Assembly (NCBI RefSeq): GCF_000143415.4
Contig: NW_003314307.1
Location: 1,096,952-1,160,951, forward strand
Length of the DNA: 64,000 bases
Source of the DNA: Selaginella moellendorffii
Taxonomy: Eukaryota > Streptophyta > Lycopodiopsida > Selaginellales > Selaginellaceae
Reading direction: 5' to 3'
Shown here: in pieces, positions 22,545 through 31,299 of the stretch
Layout of the letters: the number at the start of each line of letters is the position of its first letter
Numbering within the stretch: position 1 is the stretch's first letter
Notes under the pieces: model-generated
What the model saw: only the letters and a program-made list of their open reading frames with translations
Told to the model about the DNA's origin: nothing
Database searches by the model: none
Made by a program: the position numbers and the translations under genes

Positions 22545-23846
22545 ATATCAACTTGTTACACTAAAGCTATATCCATTCACTTTTGTTTCATTGGTAGTCC
22601 AAGACTACTCATACTATACATCCATCCTAAAAACTAGGCTATCCATCCACGAGTGGTCATCCCCTAATCACACTTTAGCACCTTGAAGATGCTTGAAAAT
22701 TTGGGGAATACCCTTCTTTAATATCTTTCCATCGGTCCCCATCAAGTCCTACTCTATCCACAACAGTAGTCACTAACATTGCCATTGAGTCAAGGCTTGA
22801 AGGCTTGACTATTAAATCCTATTAATCTTTGGGACTTCTTTACCATATGACCATGCCCTTGGTCACTAAGCAAGAGGATTGTTTTTCTTCCTTCCCATAG
22901 TTTGAGACTTTAGGATAACATTTCAAAACACCATGGCCCTATATGAATTTTGTGGGTACTCTCCTTCTACTTTTAGGTGCCCTAGCCATGTGGCTAGAGT
23001 AAAGTTCTGATGAGCCATGCCACATATTCAAGTAGGTAGTGCCCCCCACATTTGGATTGGAAGCATAAACCATTTAATCTCCCAAGAGAGCTAAAGCTGG
23101 CTCTTGAACACTTCACTAAGTTACCCACTTACTTATCTATATTTATTCTAACCTTGGATTCCTCAATAATTATATCATCACCCACCATATAAGTATAGCC
23201 TTCCTTGGTCACATTGGCCTTTCTTAGCCAAATTGGTTTCCCTCCCCTTACTATCTTTTTGGAGCTCACCAAACCCCTTAGGGTCTGGGAAATAATTGTT
23301 TTGGGCTTTCACCCTCAGATTTGAACTTGGACTTGGTCTCAGTCTCAATGTTGGTGTTAGTGTAGATCTTGGTCTCGGTCTTGTTCTCGGTCTCAGTTTT
23401 GGTCTCAGTCTCAGTCTTAGTCTCGATCTCAGTCTCAATCTCGGTCTCGGTCTTGGTCTCAATCTCAGTCTCAGTCTCAGCCTCGATCTTGGACCTGGTC
23501 TTGGTTTCCATTTCGGACTTGACCTCGGGCTCCATTTTAGACTCCATCTCAAACTCCTTCTCGGATTCCATCTTATGTCCATCTCGAACTCCTTGGACTC
23601 CATCTCGGACTCTAACTCAGGTCCATCTCGAACTCCAACTCGGGTCCATCTCAGATTCTAACTTGGACTCCATCTCGGACTCCATCTTGGACTCCATCTT
23701 GGACTCCTTCTCAGACTCTATGTCAGGTCCATTTTAGACTTGGTCCTAACACTTCCACGTGTCCTCTTGTGTCCCTTTTCTAGAGGCTCACTTATTGATT
23801 GCTTTATGCTCGTTCCTCGAGCACTTCGTTGGGAGTTCCACTCTGT
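22545..23846. mobile_element. Left copy of a long-inverted-repeat element (interrupted)
   Basis: The segment 22545-22925 reappears in reverse orientation at 28925-28530. Everything from about 22830 to 23846, including the hexamer array, reappears in direct orientation at about 27770-28490. The left copy therefore has the left inverted arm plus body but no right arm. It stops exactly where a gypsy LTR begins (TGTTAG at 23847). Long arms without coding sequence suggest a non-autonomous MULE-like or foldback DNA transposon. Confidence 0.6.
23325..23720. repeat. Hexamer-type tandem array (TCTCGG/TCTCAG/TCTTGG variants)
   Basis: About 400 bases of diverged six-base units of the form YTYNGT with TCTCRG cores, later grading into a 12-15-base CCATCTCGGACT-type pattern. 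All six frames stay open for long distances only because the period is six. The resulting Leu/Gly, Arg/Leu or Glu/Thr repeats should not be read as proteins. A shorter version lies at about 28285-28400 in the right copy. Confidence 0.85.
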
Positions 23847-24084
23847 TAGGCATCAGTTTTGACTATGTGGTCAACATCAGTTAAAGGGAGGCTCAAGGGT
23901 ATATTAAGGCATGTTAAGGTAAGGGACTTAACCTACCTTAAGGCTCACAGTGGAGCAGTAGTGCAGTGGAGCAGTAGTGCAGTGAAGTAGCTTGGGGGTG
24001 GTTGGGGGCTAAGGAATCTCAAGAGGAGGTGTAGTGTAGTCAAGGAAGACTAAATCTCTATTTTTTTTGCGCCAGATCATAACA
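23847..24084 (+). mobile_element. 5' LTR of a plus-strand gypsy element
   Basis: The 238-bp segment starts TGTTAG and ends ATAACA, giving the expected TG..CA ends with a short terminal inverted repeat (TGTTA/TAACA). The tRNA primer-binding site follows one base after it. Its left border coincides with the point where the flanking repeat copies diverge, which supports insertion there. No 3' LTR is found. Confidence 0.7.
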
Positions 24085-24085
24085 T

Positions 24086-24100
24086 TGGTATCAAAGGAGT
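24086..24100 (+). other. Primer-binding site (initiator Met tRNA type)
   Basis: TGGTATCAAAGGAGT closely follows the plant retroelement PBS consensus TGGTATCAGAGC, complementary to the 3' end of initiator methionine tRNA. Confidence 0.75.
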
Positions 24101-24243
24101 TGGTTGCAATGGCCGACTAAGTTGAACACTGGAATTCTATTATCGATGGTGGTGCTGATAATGGTGCTAATGGAGTTGTGGAGGTTTGAACCATTCAAGA
24201 TGTTGTTCATGAGCTGCGAACCCTTAACCAAAATTAGCAAGAG

Positions 24244-24984
24244 ATGCAAGATGAAATGCATGGCATGATGGATACCATGCGTGAGCCTGTTAAGGCACTC
24301 GAGGCTGGACGTAATAGCACTCCAAGTAAGCCTTCATTGGTAGATCAACTCAAGATTCCAACATTTTCCGGTGATAGTGGTGTGGATGAGTATCTCGCTT
24401 GGCTAGCCAATGTGAAGAAGTTCTTGGTTGCTAGAGGAACTCCAAATGTAGAAGCTTTAGTGGTTATTCCAATGGTTTTGCGTGATGCGGGTCTTCGGTG
24501 GTGGAATTGGCTTGAGGAGTCTCGTGTTGCTGATAAAAGACCACCAGTGTCAACCATGGATGAGTTTGAGGCTGCTTTTTGTTTACATTTTGCCCCTCAC
24601 TACGACATGGAGAATGCTCATACAGAACTTTGACATTTTCAGCAAGCGAAAATGACGTTTGTGGATTATATTGAGAAGCTTACTCACTTGATTAGCCATG
24701 TTCTAATGAAGGATTTAGATCAAAACAAATCTTACTTCATTGATGGCCTTCATAGTGAGAGTATGCAGCAACACTTGTGTTATTATCAGCCTACAAAGAG
24801 TTTGGAGGAGTTTTTTGAAGCGGCTCATCGACTTGACAATAACAAGCACAAGTCTTGCAAGCAATTGCGGAGTCCTACTGTCAAGAATTGTTGTGATGAT
24901 CACCATGGACACAAGGATGGCAACAAACATCATAAGTTGAAGTCTATGGTGACTACTTCAAATGCAAAGGGATCAAAAAAGTAG
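24244..24984 (+). pseudogene. gag of the plus-strand gypsy element
   Basis: One frame split by a single TGA at 24631-24633. The first part has LKIPTFSGDSGVDEYLAWLANVKKF and LRDAGLRWWNWLEE, a capsid-like gag core. The second has KMTFVDYIEKLTHLISHV and SLEEFFEAAHRLDN. The TGA stands where CGA or a similar codon is likely, consistent with a C-to-T change. A CCHC knuckle follows downstream. Confidence 0.8.
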
Positions 24985-25014
24985 AAATTATTTGTAAAGA
25001 ATTATTGATAGGGT

Positions 25015-25056
25015 TGTCATCATTGTGGCGAGCTTGGACACTATAAGGCTAATTGT
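25015..25056 (+). pseudogene. CCHC zinc knuckle of gag
   Basis: CHHCGELGHYKANC fits C-x2-C-x4-H-x4-C, the nucleic-acid-binding knuckle of retroelement nucleocapsid. It is separated from the capsid frame by stops. Confidence 0.8.
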
Positions 25057-25293
25057 CCACAGCTGAAGAACAAGCAACAGGGCAAGAAGAATGGTCAATC
25101 TTTTACTAACAGTGAGTCAAATATTAAAAAGTTGTAAACTTTGCAGCGTGAGGATGACAGGGATGACTATTCCAGTCGAAGGAAGAGGCTTTCGATCATT
25201 GCTCATCAACTCAACTGTGTGTGGAATAAGATGGAGCTCGAGGATATTCGTGAATCAATTTTAATGCTATAGGGTGTATTCTGTAGCAGTCCA

Positions 25294-25563
25294 ATGTGGA
25301 TTTTACTAGATAGTGGGAGTGATGACAACTTTGTTTTGGCAAATTTTGTTGCAGAGCATGGTCTGGTCACACGAGGAGTTCTTCCCTACACAGTGGAATG
25401 TGTAGCTACCTTTGCTCAGCATTTTGATGCTTGTATAGAGAAGCTAAAAGTGTTGGTTGGCAAAACCACACTTGTGGAAATTTTTTATCTCATGGATATC
25501 TATAGTGTGGATCTCATTTTTGGGATGCCATGGTTGGTGAAGGTGGATCTAGAAATAAAGTAG
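25294..25563 (+). pseudogene. Retropepsin-like protease domain
   Basis: WILLDSGSDDNFVLANF carries the intact DSG active-site triad, and DLIFGMPWLVKVDLEIK is the C-terminal signature. The frame ends at a TAG, so no polyprotein continues from it. Confidence 0.78.
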
Positions 25564-25977
25564 AGTATTAAGCGGAGTATGATGGTGTTAAAAGATGTGT
25601 GGTTTGGAGAGGGAGTTCAACCTCTAGTTATTATGCTCTTTGCTACATCTTAGTGGGGTTGTTGTAATGGAAAAACACTTTTGAGTTACTTGTTATTTGT
25701 TAGTGACTAAGGGGACTAAGGCACATGTGGGGGAGAAGCAGCAGTATAGGATGTACTCGACGAGTTTTCTAATGTTTTTCCATTTGAACTTCTTTATGGG
25801 TTGCCTCCATTACGAGGTGTGGAGCATGGGATTACTTTGGAGCCAGGGATGCAGCCAATTTACTAGTGTCCATTTCAGCTAAGTTATATGGAGGAGCAAG
25901 AAATTCAATGACAAGTCAAAGAGTTACTTGAGTTTGGATTTATTCAATTAAGTATATCTCCATTTGGTGCTCTAGTC

Positions 25978-26439
25978 TTGCTTGTGAAAAAGAAGGATGG
26001 TTCAATGCAGATGTGTATTGACTACCATACCTTGATTAAGAAGACAGTGAAGGATAAAAGGCCGATGCCACATGTGGATGATATCTTAGACAAGCTTGGT
26101 GAAGCACGAGTGTTTACCAAGATTGATTTGAGGAGTGGATATCATCAGATTGCAATGGATGATGCATTTATTTCCAAAATGGCATTCAACACAAACTTCA
26201 GACATTTTGAGTTTACAGTTATGCCATTTGGTTTGACGAATACACTAGCCACATTTACTGGGTTGATGACAGACGTATTTAGGTGTTATCTTCATGAGTT
26301 TGTGGAGATTTTCTTGGACGATATTCTTATTTTCAGCAAAAATATGGAGGAGCATAAGATGCATTTGCGCAAGGTTCTTTTGTTACTCCGTAATAACAAA
26401 CTTTATGCAAAAAAGAGCAAATGTGAGTTTGCAAAGTAG
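25978..26439 (+). pseudogene. Reverse transcriptase palm fragment
   Basis: VKKKDGSMQMCIDYHTLIKKTVKDKRPMP, FTKIDLRSGYHQIAMDD, FEFTVMPFGLTNTLATF and VEIFLDDILIFSKNMEEH give the main gypsy RT blocks in one open frame. The catalytic box is FLDD instead of YxDD. The frame ends early at TAG after KSKCEFAK. Confidence 0.85.
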
Positions 26440-26689
26440 AGATGGAATATCTAAACCATATTGTGACATCTAAGAGTGTCAAGATGGATCCAAGGAAGGT
26501 GGTTGTAGTGGAGAATTGGCCTACACTGACTATAGTGGCCGAGTTGCGCAGTTTTCTTGATATGGCTAATTATTACTAATGGTTCCAGTATAAGTTTGTG
26601 GAGGTGGCTATTCCTTTGACACGGTTGTTATGCAAGAACGTGTCATTCAAATGGAAGAAGCCATAAGAAGAGAGTTTTGTAGTGCTGAA

Positions 26690-27090
26690 ACGATTGTTGA
26701 GCAAGGCTCCGATGCTTCACATTGCTAATCCATCAAAATCTTATGAGGTGATATGCGATACAAGTGGTTATGAACTAAGAGGAGTTCTCATGCAAGAGGG
26801 ATAGCCTATTGCTTTTGAGAGTTGAACTTTAAATCCCGTTGAACAACGTTATTTCACATATGAGCAAGAATTACTCTCTATTGTTCATGCTTTGCAGACG
26901 TGGTGGCACTATCTTTATGGTTCAGTGTTCGTGGTGTTGATGGATCACAAACCACTTGTGTATCTTTTCACACAAAAGGAGTTGAACAGTAGACAAGCTC
27001 GTTGGATAATCAAACTCATGGAGTTTGAGGAGTTTCTTATTGAGCATTGTCCAGAAAAATCAAATGTGGTGATGGATGCTTTATCTTGCA
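26690..27090 (+). pseudogene. RNase H domain remnant
   Basis: YEVICDTSGYELRGVLMQEG, PVEQRYFTYEQELLSIVHALQTWWHYLYG and VLMDHKPLVYLFTQKELNSRQARWI match the Ty3/gypsy RNase H region, with stops in the first third. The catalytic-looking Asp, Glu and Asp positions are still readable. Confidence 0.78.
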
Positions 27091-27699
27091 TTTGTCATGT
27101 TATGGCATTACAAACACGGTTTTGTTATCATTTGAGTAAGATGGTCAGTGAGTTTGGGCAGTTGGTTGAGCGTGCTCAGGCTCAGGATGCTGAGGTGGCC
27201 TCTTTGTGCGACCAAATGAAAGCCCCTTTCTCATTGGTGGATAGGATTCTCTATTACATTGGCCATGTATATTTGCCACGGGTGGAAGCGTTAATTACTC
27301 AAGTTTTATTCTACTATTATGTTTGTCTAAAGGCCAGCTATTTTAGGGCGAAGAAGACATAAACGCAATTTTTATTGAAGGAATATGAAGGTTGATATCT
27401 TCGAGTATTGTAAATCATGCAAGCTTTGTCAGCGAGTAAAGGTGCTATGGGAGAAGTCAGGGGGACTTTACAACTTTTACCTATTCCTTAGAGCTGTTGA
27501 TGTAGTATTTCTATGGACTTTATCACTTATTTGCCACAAACACAGAGGCAAAAGGAGCAAGTATGGGTCATACTGGATCGATTGACGAAATATGTGCAGT
27601 TGTTGGCTCTTCAGAAAACTATCACTACCTTAGACTTAGCTATAGTCTACTTGGAGAAAGTGTTTCTTGACTCACAACCTCCATAAGTCCTATTTTAAA

Positions 27700-28925
27700 C
27701 ATGGGGCTTGTTAGCCCTAAAAATGCCATCCATGCCACTCAACTTTTGCACTTGGTCCAAGTGTTCCACGTCCCACCGTCCTTTGGGACTTCCTCACTAT
27801 ATGACCATATCCTTGGTCACTACATCAAAGGACCACTCATTTTCCTTTCCACAGTCTAGGACTTTGGGATGACATTTCGAAACACTATAGCCCTATACAA
27901 GCTTCGTGGGTATTTTCCCCACCTTCCACCTTTATGTGCCCTTGCTATGTGGCTAGAGCGAGGTTCCGATGAGCCACGCTAGGTATCCAAGTAAGTAGTG
28001 CCACCAACACTTGGATTAAGAGCATTGACTATTTGATCTTTTAGGGGAGCTAAAGCCAGCTCTTGAACACTTCACCAAGCTATCCTACTTGTCTATCTAT
28101 ATTCACTTTAGCCTTAGACTCCTCAGTGGTTTTATCATCACCGACCACATGGGTATAGCTTTCCTTGGTCACACTAGCCTTTTCTGGCCAAACTGGCTCT
28201 ACTAGAGTCCTCCCCTACTATACTTTTGGAGCTCACCAAACCCCCTAGGGTCTAGGGGATGAACGCATTAAGCTTTCACTCTCGGACACAGACTAGGTCT
28301 CAGACTCGGACTCGGGCTCGGGCTCGAACTCGGATTTGGACTCAGTCTTAGTCTTGGTCTCGGTCTCAGTCTTGGTCTCCATCTTGGGTTCTTCTCAAAC
28401 TCTATCTCGAACTCCATCTCAAGTCCCTTTTCTAGAGACTCATTTACTACTTGCTTTGTGCTCATTCCTCGAGCTCTTCGTTGGGAGTTTCATTCCCACT
28501 CTTAACTATTCAAGTTAGAGCTTTTAGTCTAAACTCAAAGTCTTAGACTGTGGAAAGGCAGAGAAGCAGTCCTCTTGCATGGTGACCAAGGGCATGGTCA
28601 CATGGTGAGGAAGTCCTAGAGGGCAATGGGACTTAGTGGTTGGGCTTTTGGACCCTGATTCAATGGTGGTATTAGTGCGCACTATTGTAAATGGAGTGGG
28701 ACTTGATAAGGACTAAAGAAGGGATATTGGGGAAGGATATTCCCCATATCTCTAGGCATCCTCAGGATGGTAAGGCATAGTTATGGGATGACCACATATA
28801 GGCGGATAACCCAATCTTTAAGAGATAGGTCTATGGCACAAGTGGTCTTAGATTACCAATGAGATAAAAGTGAATGGATATGGCTTTAGCATAATGGGTT
28901 GATATGCCAATGTTACCTTTGGGTG
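27700..28925. mobile_element. Right copy of the long-inverted-repeat element
   Basis: From about 27770 to 28490 this copies 22830-23846 in direct orientation (landmarks: GGGACTTC..CATATGACCAT, TGTGGCTAGAG, GCTCTTGAACACTTCAC, TTTCTAGAGRCTCA, CGTTGGGAGTT). Then 28530-28925 copies 22925-22545 in reverse. Within this copy 27770-27880 and 28530-28640 are therefore inverted arms around a 650-bp centre. The left arm is incomplete. It carries no coding capacity. Confidence 0.6.
28285..28400. repeat. Short hexamer array in the right copy
   Basis: Units of CTCGGA / CTCAGT / CTTGGT type, a shortened equivalent of the array at 23325-23720. Confidence 0.75.
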
Positions 28926-28929
28926 TTTA

Positions 28930-30485
28930 TCATGGGATTGGACACATGGTGCACTTAAACCAAGTGCAAAGGGAAAGTGGTATTCACGAGGCTAAAAAGT
29001 CCCTAATGTGGGAATCGAACTTATGAAGGTTGTGAGTGGGAATCCTCTAAGTGGTTGAAGATGTGGTTAAGTGATTAAAGTACAATGGAAAATTTAGTCG
29101 CTTACATTATGATCTATAAAACAAAACTAAATTGTATTAAAATCTTAATAATATAATTTACCTCTTTAAAATTAGAGGCAACTCACAAAATTCTCTAAGC
29201 CGGCATTTGAAGAAATGATATTCTTTAATAGTAAACATCAACCTACCAAAGTCACATGTTACCTCCTCCATTGAACCACTATTTATTGTACAATCAATCA
29301 TAACACCATCTAATGGACAATAGAGCTCAAGACTTGCATTGTTGATGGAGTTTAAAATAGGTATTAGGATATATGTTGTAGATTTGTTTGTCCACAAAGT
29401 TGGGTATGATATCAGTAAAATTGTTATACTAGGAAAAACATTGCTATACGCTTGCTATCATAAAACCTATCATATGTGTTTTTGTAGAAGGCATAATAGG
29501 TCCACATCATAACCTAGAAAATATGAAAGTTTAGAAATTAGATAAATATATAAAATACCAAATACCAAATACCTACTCACCTTTTAACTTATCTAAGACA
29601 CCTCTAGTATCAATACTAACAGGATTTATGATTCACTTAGAAGAGAATGACTTGAAACGAACTTCTGTTATATATATCATAAGCTTATACATCCAATCAA
29701 GTTTGTTTAGTAGGATAAAGATTACATGGCTAATTTCAAGCATAAGTGCTTTCGACAAGATGAATGTATCATATATGTGGTTGAATGTGAGAAAGCTCTA
29801 GTTCTTGACTTTCCCATTAATATTTGAAAGACCCTTTGGAAAGTCGAAGAAAAGGAATTTTGCAATTAGGTGCAAGGGCCTTTGTATCTTTTGGTAGTAA
29901 TGGTCAAATTAGCACTATATGTCTATGTTCATATTGTCTTTCATGAAAAATGTTCACAATTTATAAGCTTGTGAGTTTGGACTTCCTAGTAAATCACATA
30001 ACCTAGTACTATTCAAACCCAAGGACACTTAACTCTAAACACCCCAAAACTTTTAATTGGTTGGAAAAAGATATTTATGTGCCCTTTCCCTTCATATTTA
30101 ACCCTTCTAAATCATTTCTTGAGTCATTATTTTTTGTTGCTTATAATCCACCATGCTTATTACAAATTCACTCCCTTATGAACAAAAGCTAAGAGCCACA
30201 ATTTTCCTAAGAGCCTTACTTTTGATACCCTAACCCTTGGATTAAACCCAACCAAACAAATACTAAACCACTAAATGTTAATTTTAATATGTGGTATGAT
30301 TTTTCTAGTTAATAAATAGAGTTGGATTTGAGACCTTTTAGATACCAAGTTGTAAGCTTCTAAATTTAGACTTCCCAAGAAGTCACTTAACCCAGTACTT
30401 ATTGAAAGGAAAAGCCCTTTAACGTAAGGAGAAATACACCAATCTACTATTACTCAAGTGCTACTCAAAACTCTTGTATGAACTC
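28930..30485. other. AT-rich intergenic DNA, nothing recognised
   Basis: No coding motif or repeat boundary seen on either strand. Short frames, such as one at 29158-29397 minus, lack family features. Confidence 0.45.
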
Positions 30486-30490
30486 TCTAC
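30486..30490. repeat. Target-site duplication, left (TCTAC)
   Basis: TCTAC directly precedes the 5' terminal repeat and is repeated exactly at 31203-31207. Confidence 0.85.
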
Positions 30491-30651
30491 TATAGTGCAT
30501 ATGATTATGGAATGAGATTTGGATATACTGTCACCATAAATCCTTGGAACCTTGGGGGATAAATGGGGATAAATAGCAGCTAAGGGCTCTTTCATTAAGC
30601 AATTGCCCCTTTTTTAATTGGCTTAAGGGGAGAGAGATAGAGTGTGCTACA
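30491..30651 (+). repeat. TRIM 5' LTR
   Basis: Contains GAGATTTGGATATACT, GGGATAAATGGGGATAAAT and AATTGCCCCTTTT blocks shared with the 3' LTR; ends GCTACA. Confidence 0.85.
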
Positions 30652-30653
30652 TG

Positions 30654-30664
30654 TGGTATTAGAG
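30654..30664 (+). other. TRIM primer-binding site
   Basis: TGGTATTAGAG lies two bases after the 5' LTR and resembles the initiator-Met PBS TGGTATCAGAG with one change. A GGTTCGATTCCC stretch 18 bases on may extend the tRNA pairing. Confidence 0.75.
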
Positions 30665-30795
30665 TAAATGGCACAGGTTCGATTCCCATTAATTAGTGGC
30701 TACTTAAAAATATAATATATCCTTGAGCAAGGTATATTCCTACCCCTAAATTTGAAATTATACGTATTGGGCATCCATGTGTATGTCCTTCCTTT

Positions 30796-30851
30796 TGTGT
30801 GGAGTATCCATAGACGAAGGTATCCACCATGGGACTATGATACTCCACACA
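30796..30851. repeat. 13-bp perfect inverted repeat and 24-bp direct repeat inside the TRIM
   Basis: TGTGTGGAGTATC (30796-30808) is the exact reverse complement of GATACTCCACACA (30839-30851), with a 30-base loop. A 24-base unit starting ACGAAGGTATCC occurs at 30814-30837 and again at 30851-30874. Confidence 0.85.
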
Positions 30852-31024
30852 CGAAGGTATCCACCATGGGACTACGGTACGGGTGGATAACTAGTTGCCT
30901 CACATGGAATAGCTGATTTACACAATGGAAGGATTGGTAGATTCAGTGCAAAAATGGAGGTGGTAATTCCCTTTGGCTCAGTAAGGGTTGTTACTCAATA
31001 GTTAATGAAGACATTGATATCTCT

Positions 31025-31039
31025 GAAGGGGGGGGTGAA
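31025..31039 (+). other. TRIM polypurine tract
   Basis: A GAAGGGGGGGGTGAA run immediately before the 3' LTR matches the expected plus-strand primer site apart from one T. Confidence 0.75.
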
Positions 31040-31202
31040 TGTAGCACATGTGATCATGGGATGAGATTTGGATATACTATCATTATGGATCTTTGGAACT
31101 TTAGGGGATAAATAGGGATAAAATAGCCATTAAAGGCTCTCTCTCATCAAACAATTGCCCCTTTCCAATTGGTTTAAAGGGAGAAAGATAGGGTGCATTA
31201 CA
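31040..31202 (+). repeat. TRIM 3' LTR
   Basis: Starts TGTAGCACATG and ends GCATTACA. Aligned with the 5' LTR it differs mostly by transitions and a few one-base shifts. Confidence 0.85.
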
Positions 31203-31207
31203 TCTAC
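31203..31207. repeat. Target-site duplication, right (TCTAC)
   Basis: Exact copy of 30486-30490, as expected from integrase-mediated insertion. Confidence 0.85.
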
Positions 31208-31299
31208 CCTAGAAAATAAGGGGAATATACACTTGCACTCTATATTCCAATAGTGGAATATACCAAGGAATCTTGCTCAAGCTCTAAGCTATATCCTAA

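Larger units (their letters stand above)
24085..27660 (+). mobile_element. Truncated, decayed Ty3/gypsy element
   Basis: gag, zinc knuckle, protease, RT, RNase H and the start of integrase follow in gypsy order on the plus strand. Internal stops are fairly few, so it is younger than the minus-strand copies. Coding similarity stops inside the integrase core (MDFITYLPQ..ILDRLTKYVQL, about 27510-27600) and a flanking-repeat copy takes over by about 27700. The 3' end and 3' LTR are therefore lost. Confidence 0.85.
30491..31202 (+). mobile_element. TRIM (terminal-repeat retrotransposon in miniature)
   Basis: A 712-bp element with direct terminal repeats of 161 bp (30491-30651) and 163 bp (31040-31202), alike at roughly four of five positions. 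The right repeat is bounded by TG..CA; the left starts TA, apparently mutated. A Met-tRNA-like primer site starts at 30654 and a polypurine tract lies at 31025-31039. The 388-bp interior has no coding frame. A perfect 5-bp target duplication flanks it. This fits the TRIM definition: non-autonomous, mobilised by another element's proteins. Confidence 0.88.

Noticed and set aside
23178-23737. Long open frames coding Leu/Gly, Arg/Pro/Leu or Glu/Thr repeat proteins on both strands
   Set aside because: They follow from a six-base tandem repeat that keeps all frames open; residue patterns mirror the repeat and no start context or family supports translation.
23325-28400. CRISPR-like array suggested by spaced short repeats
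   Set aside because: There are no uniform direct repeats with unique spacers; the units are contiguous diverged hexamers in a plant genome.
27700-28490. 3' LTR of the plus-strand gypsy element
   Set aside because: The sequence matches the DNA flanking the left side of the 5' LTR, not the TGTTAG..ATAACA LTR itself, so it is a copy of the host repeat.
30690-30705. tRNA T-arm-like GGTTCGATTCCC
   Set aside because: No acceptor, D or anticodon arms around it; it sits just after the TRIM primer-binding site and is better explained as extended tRNA complementarity.
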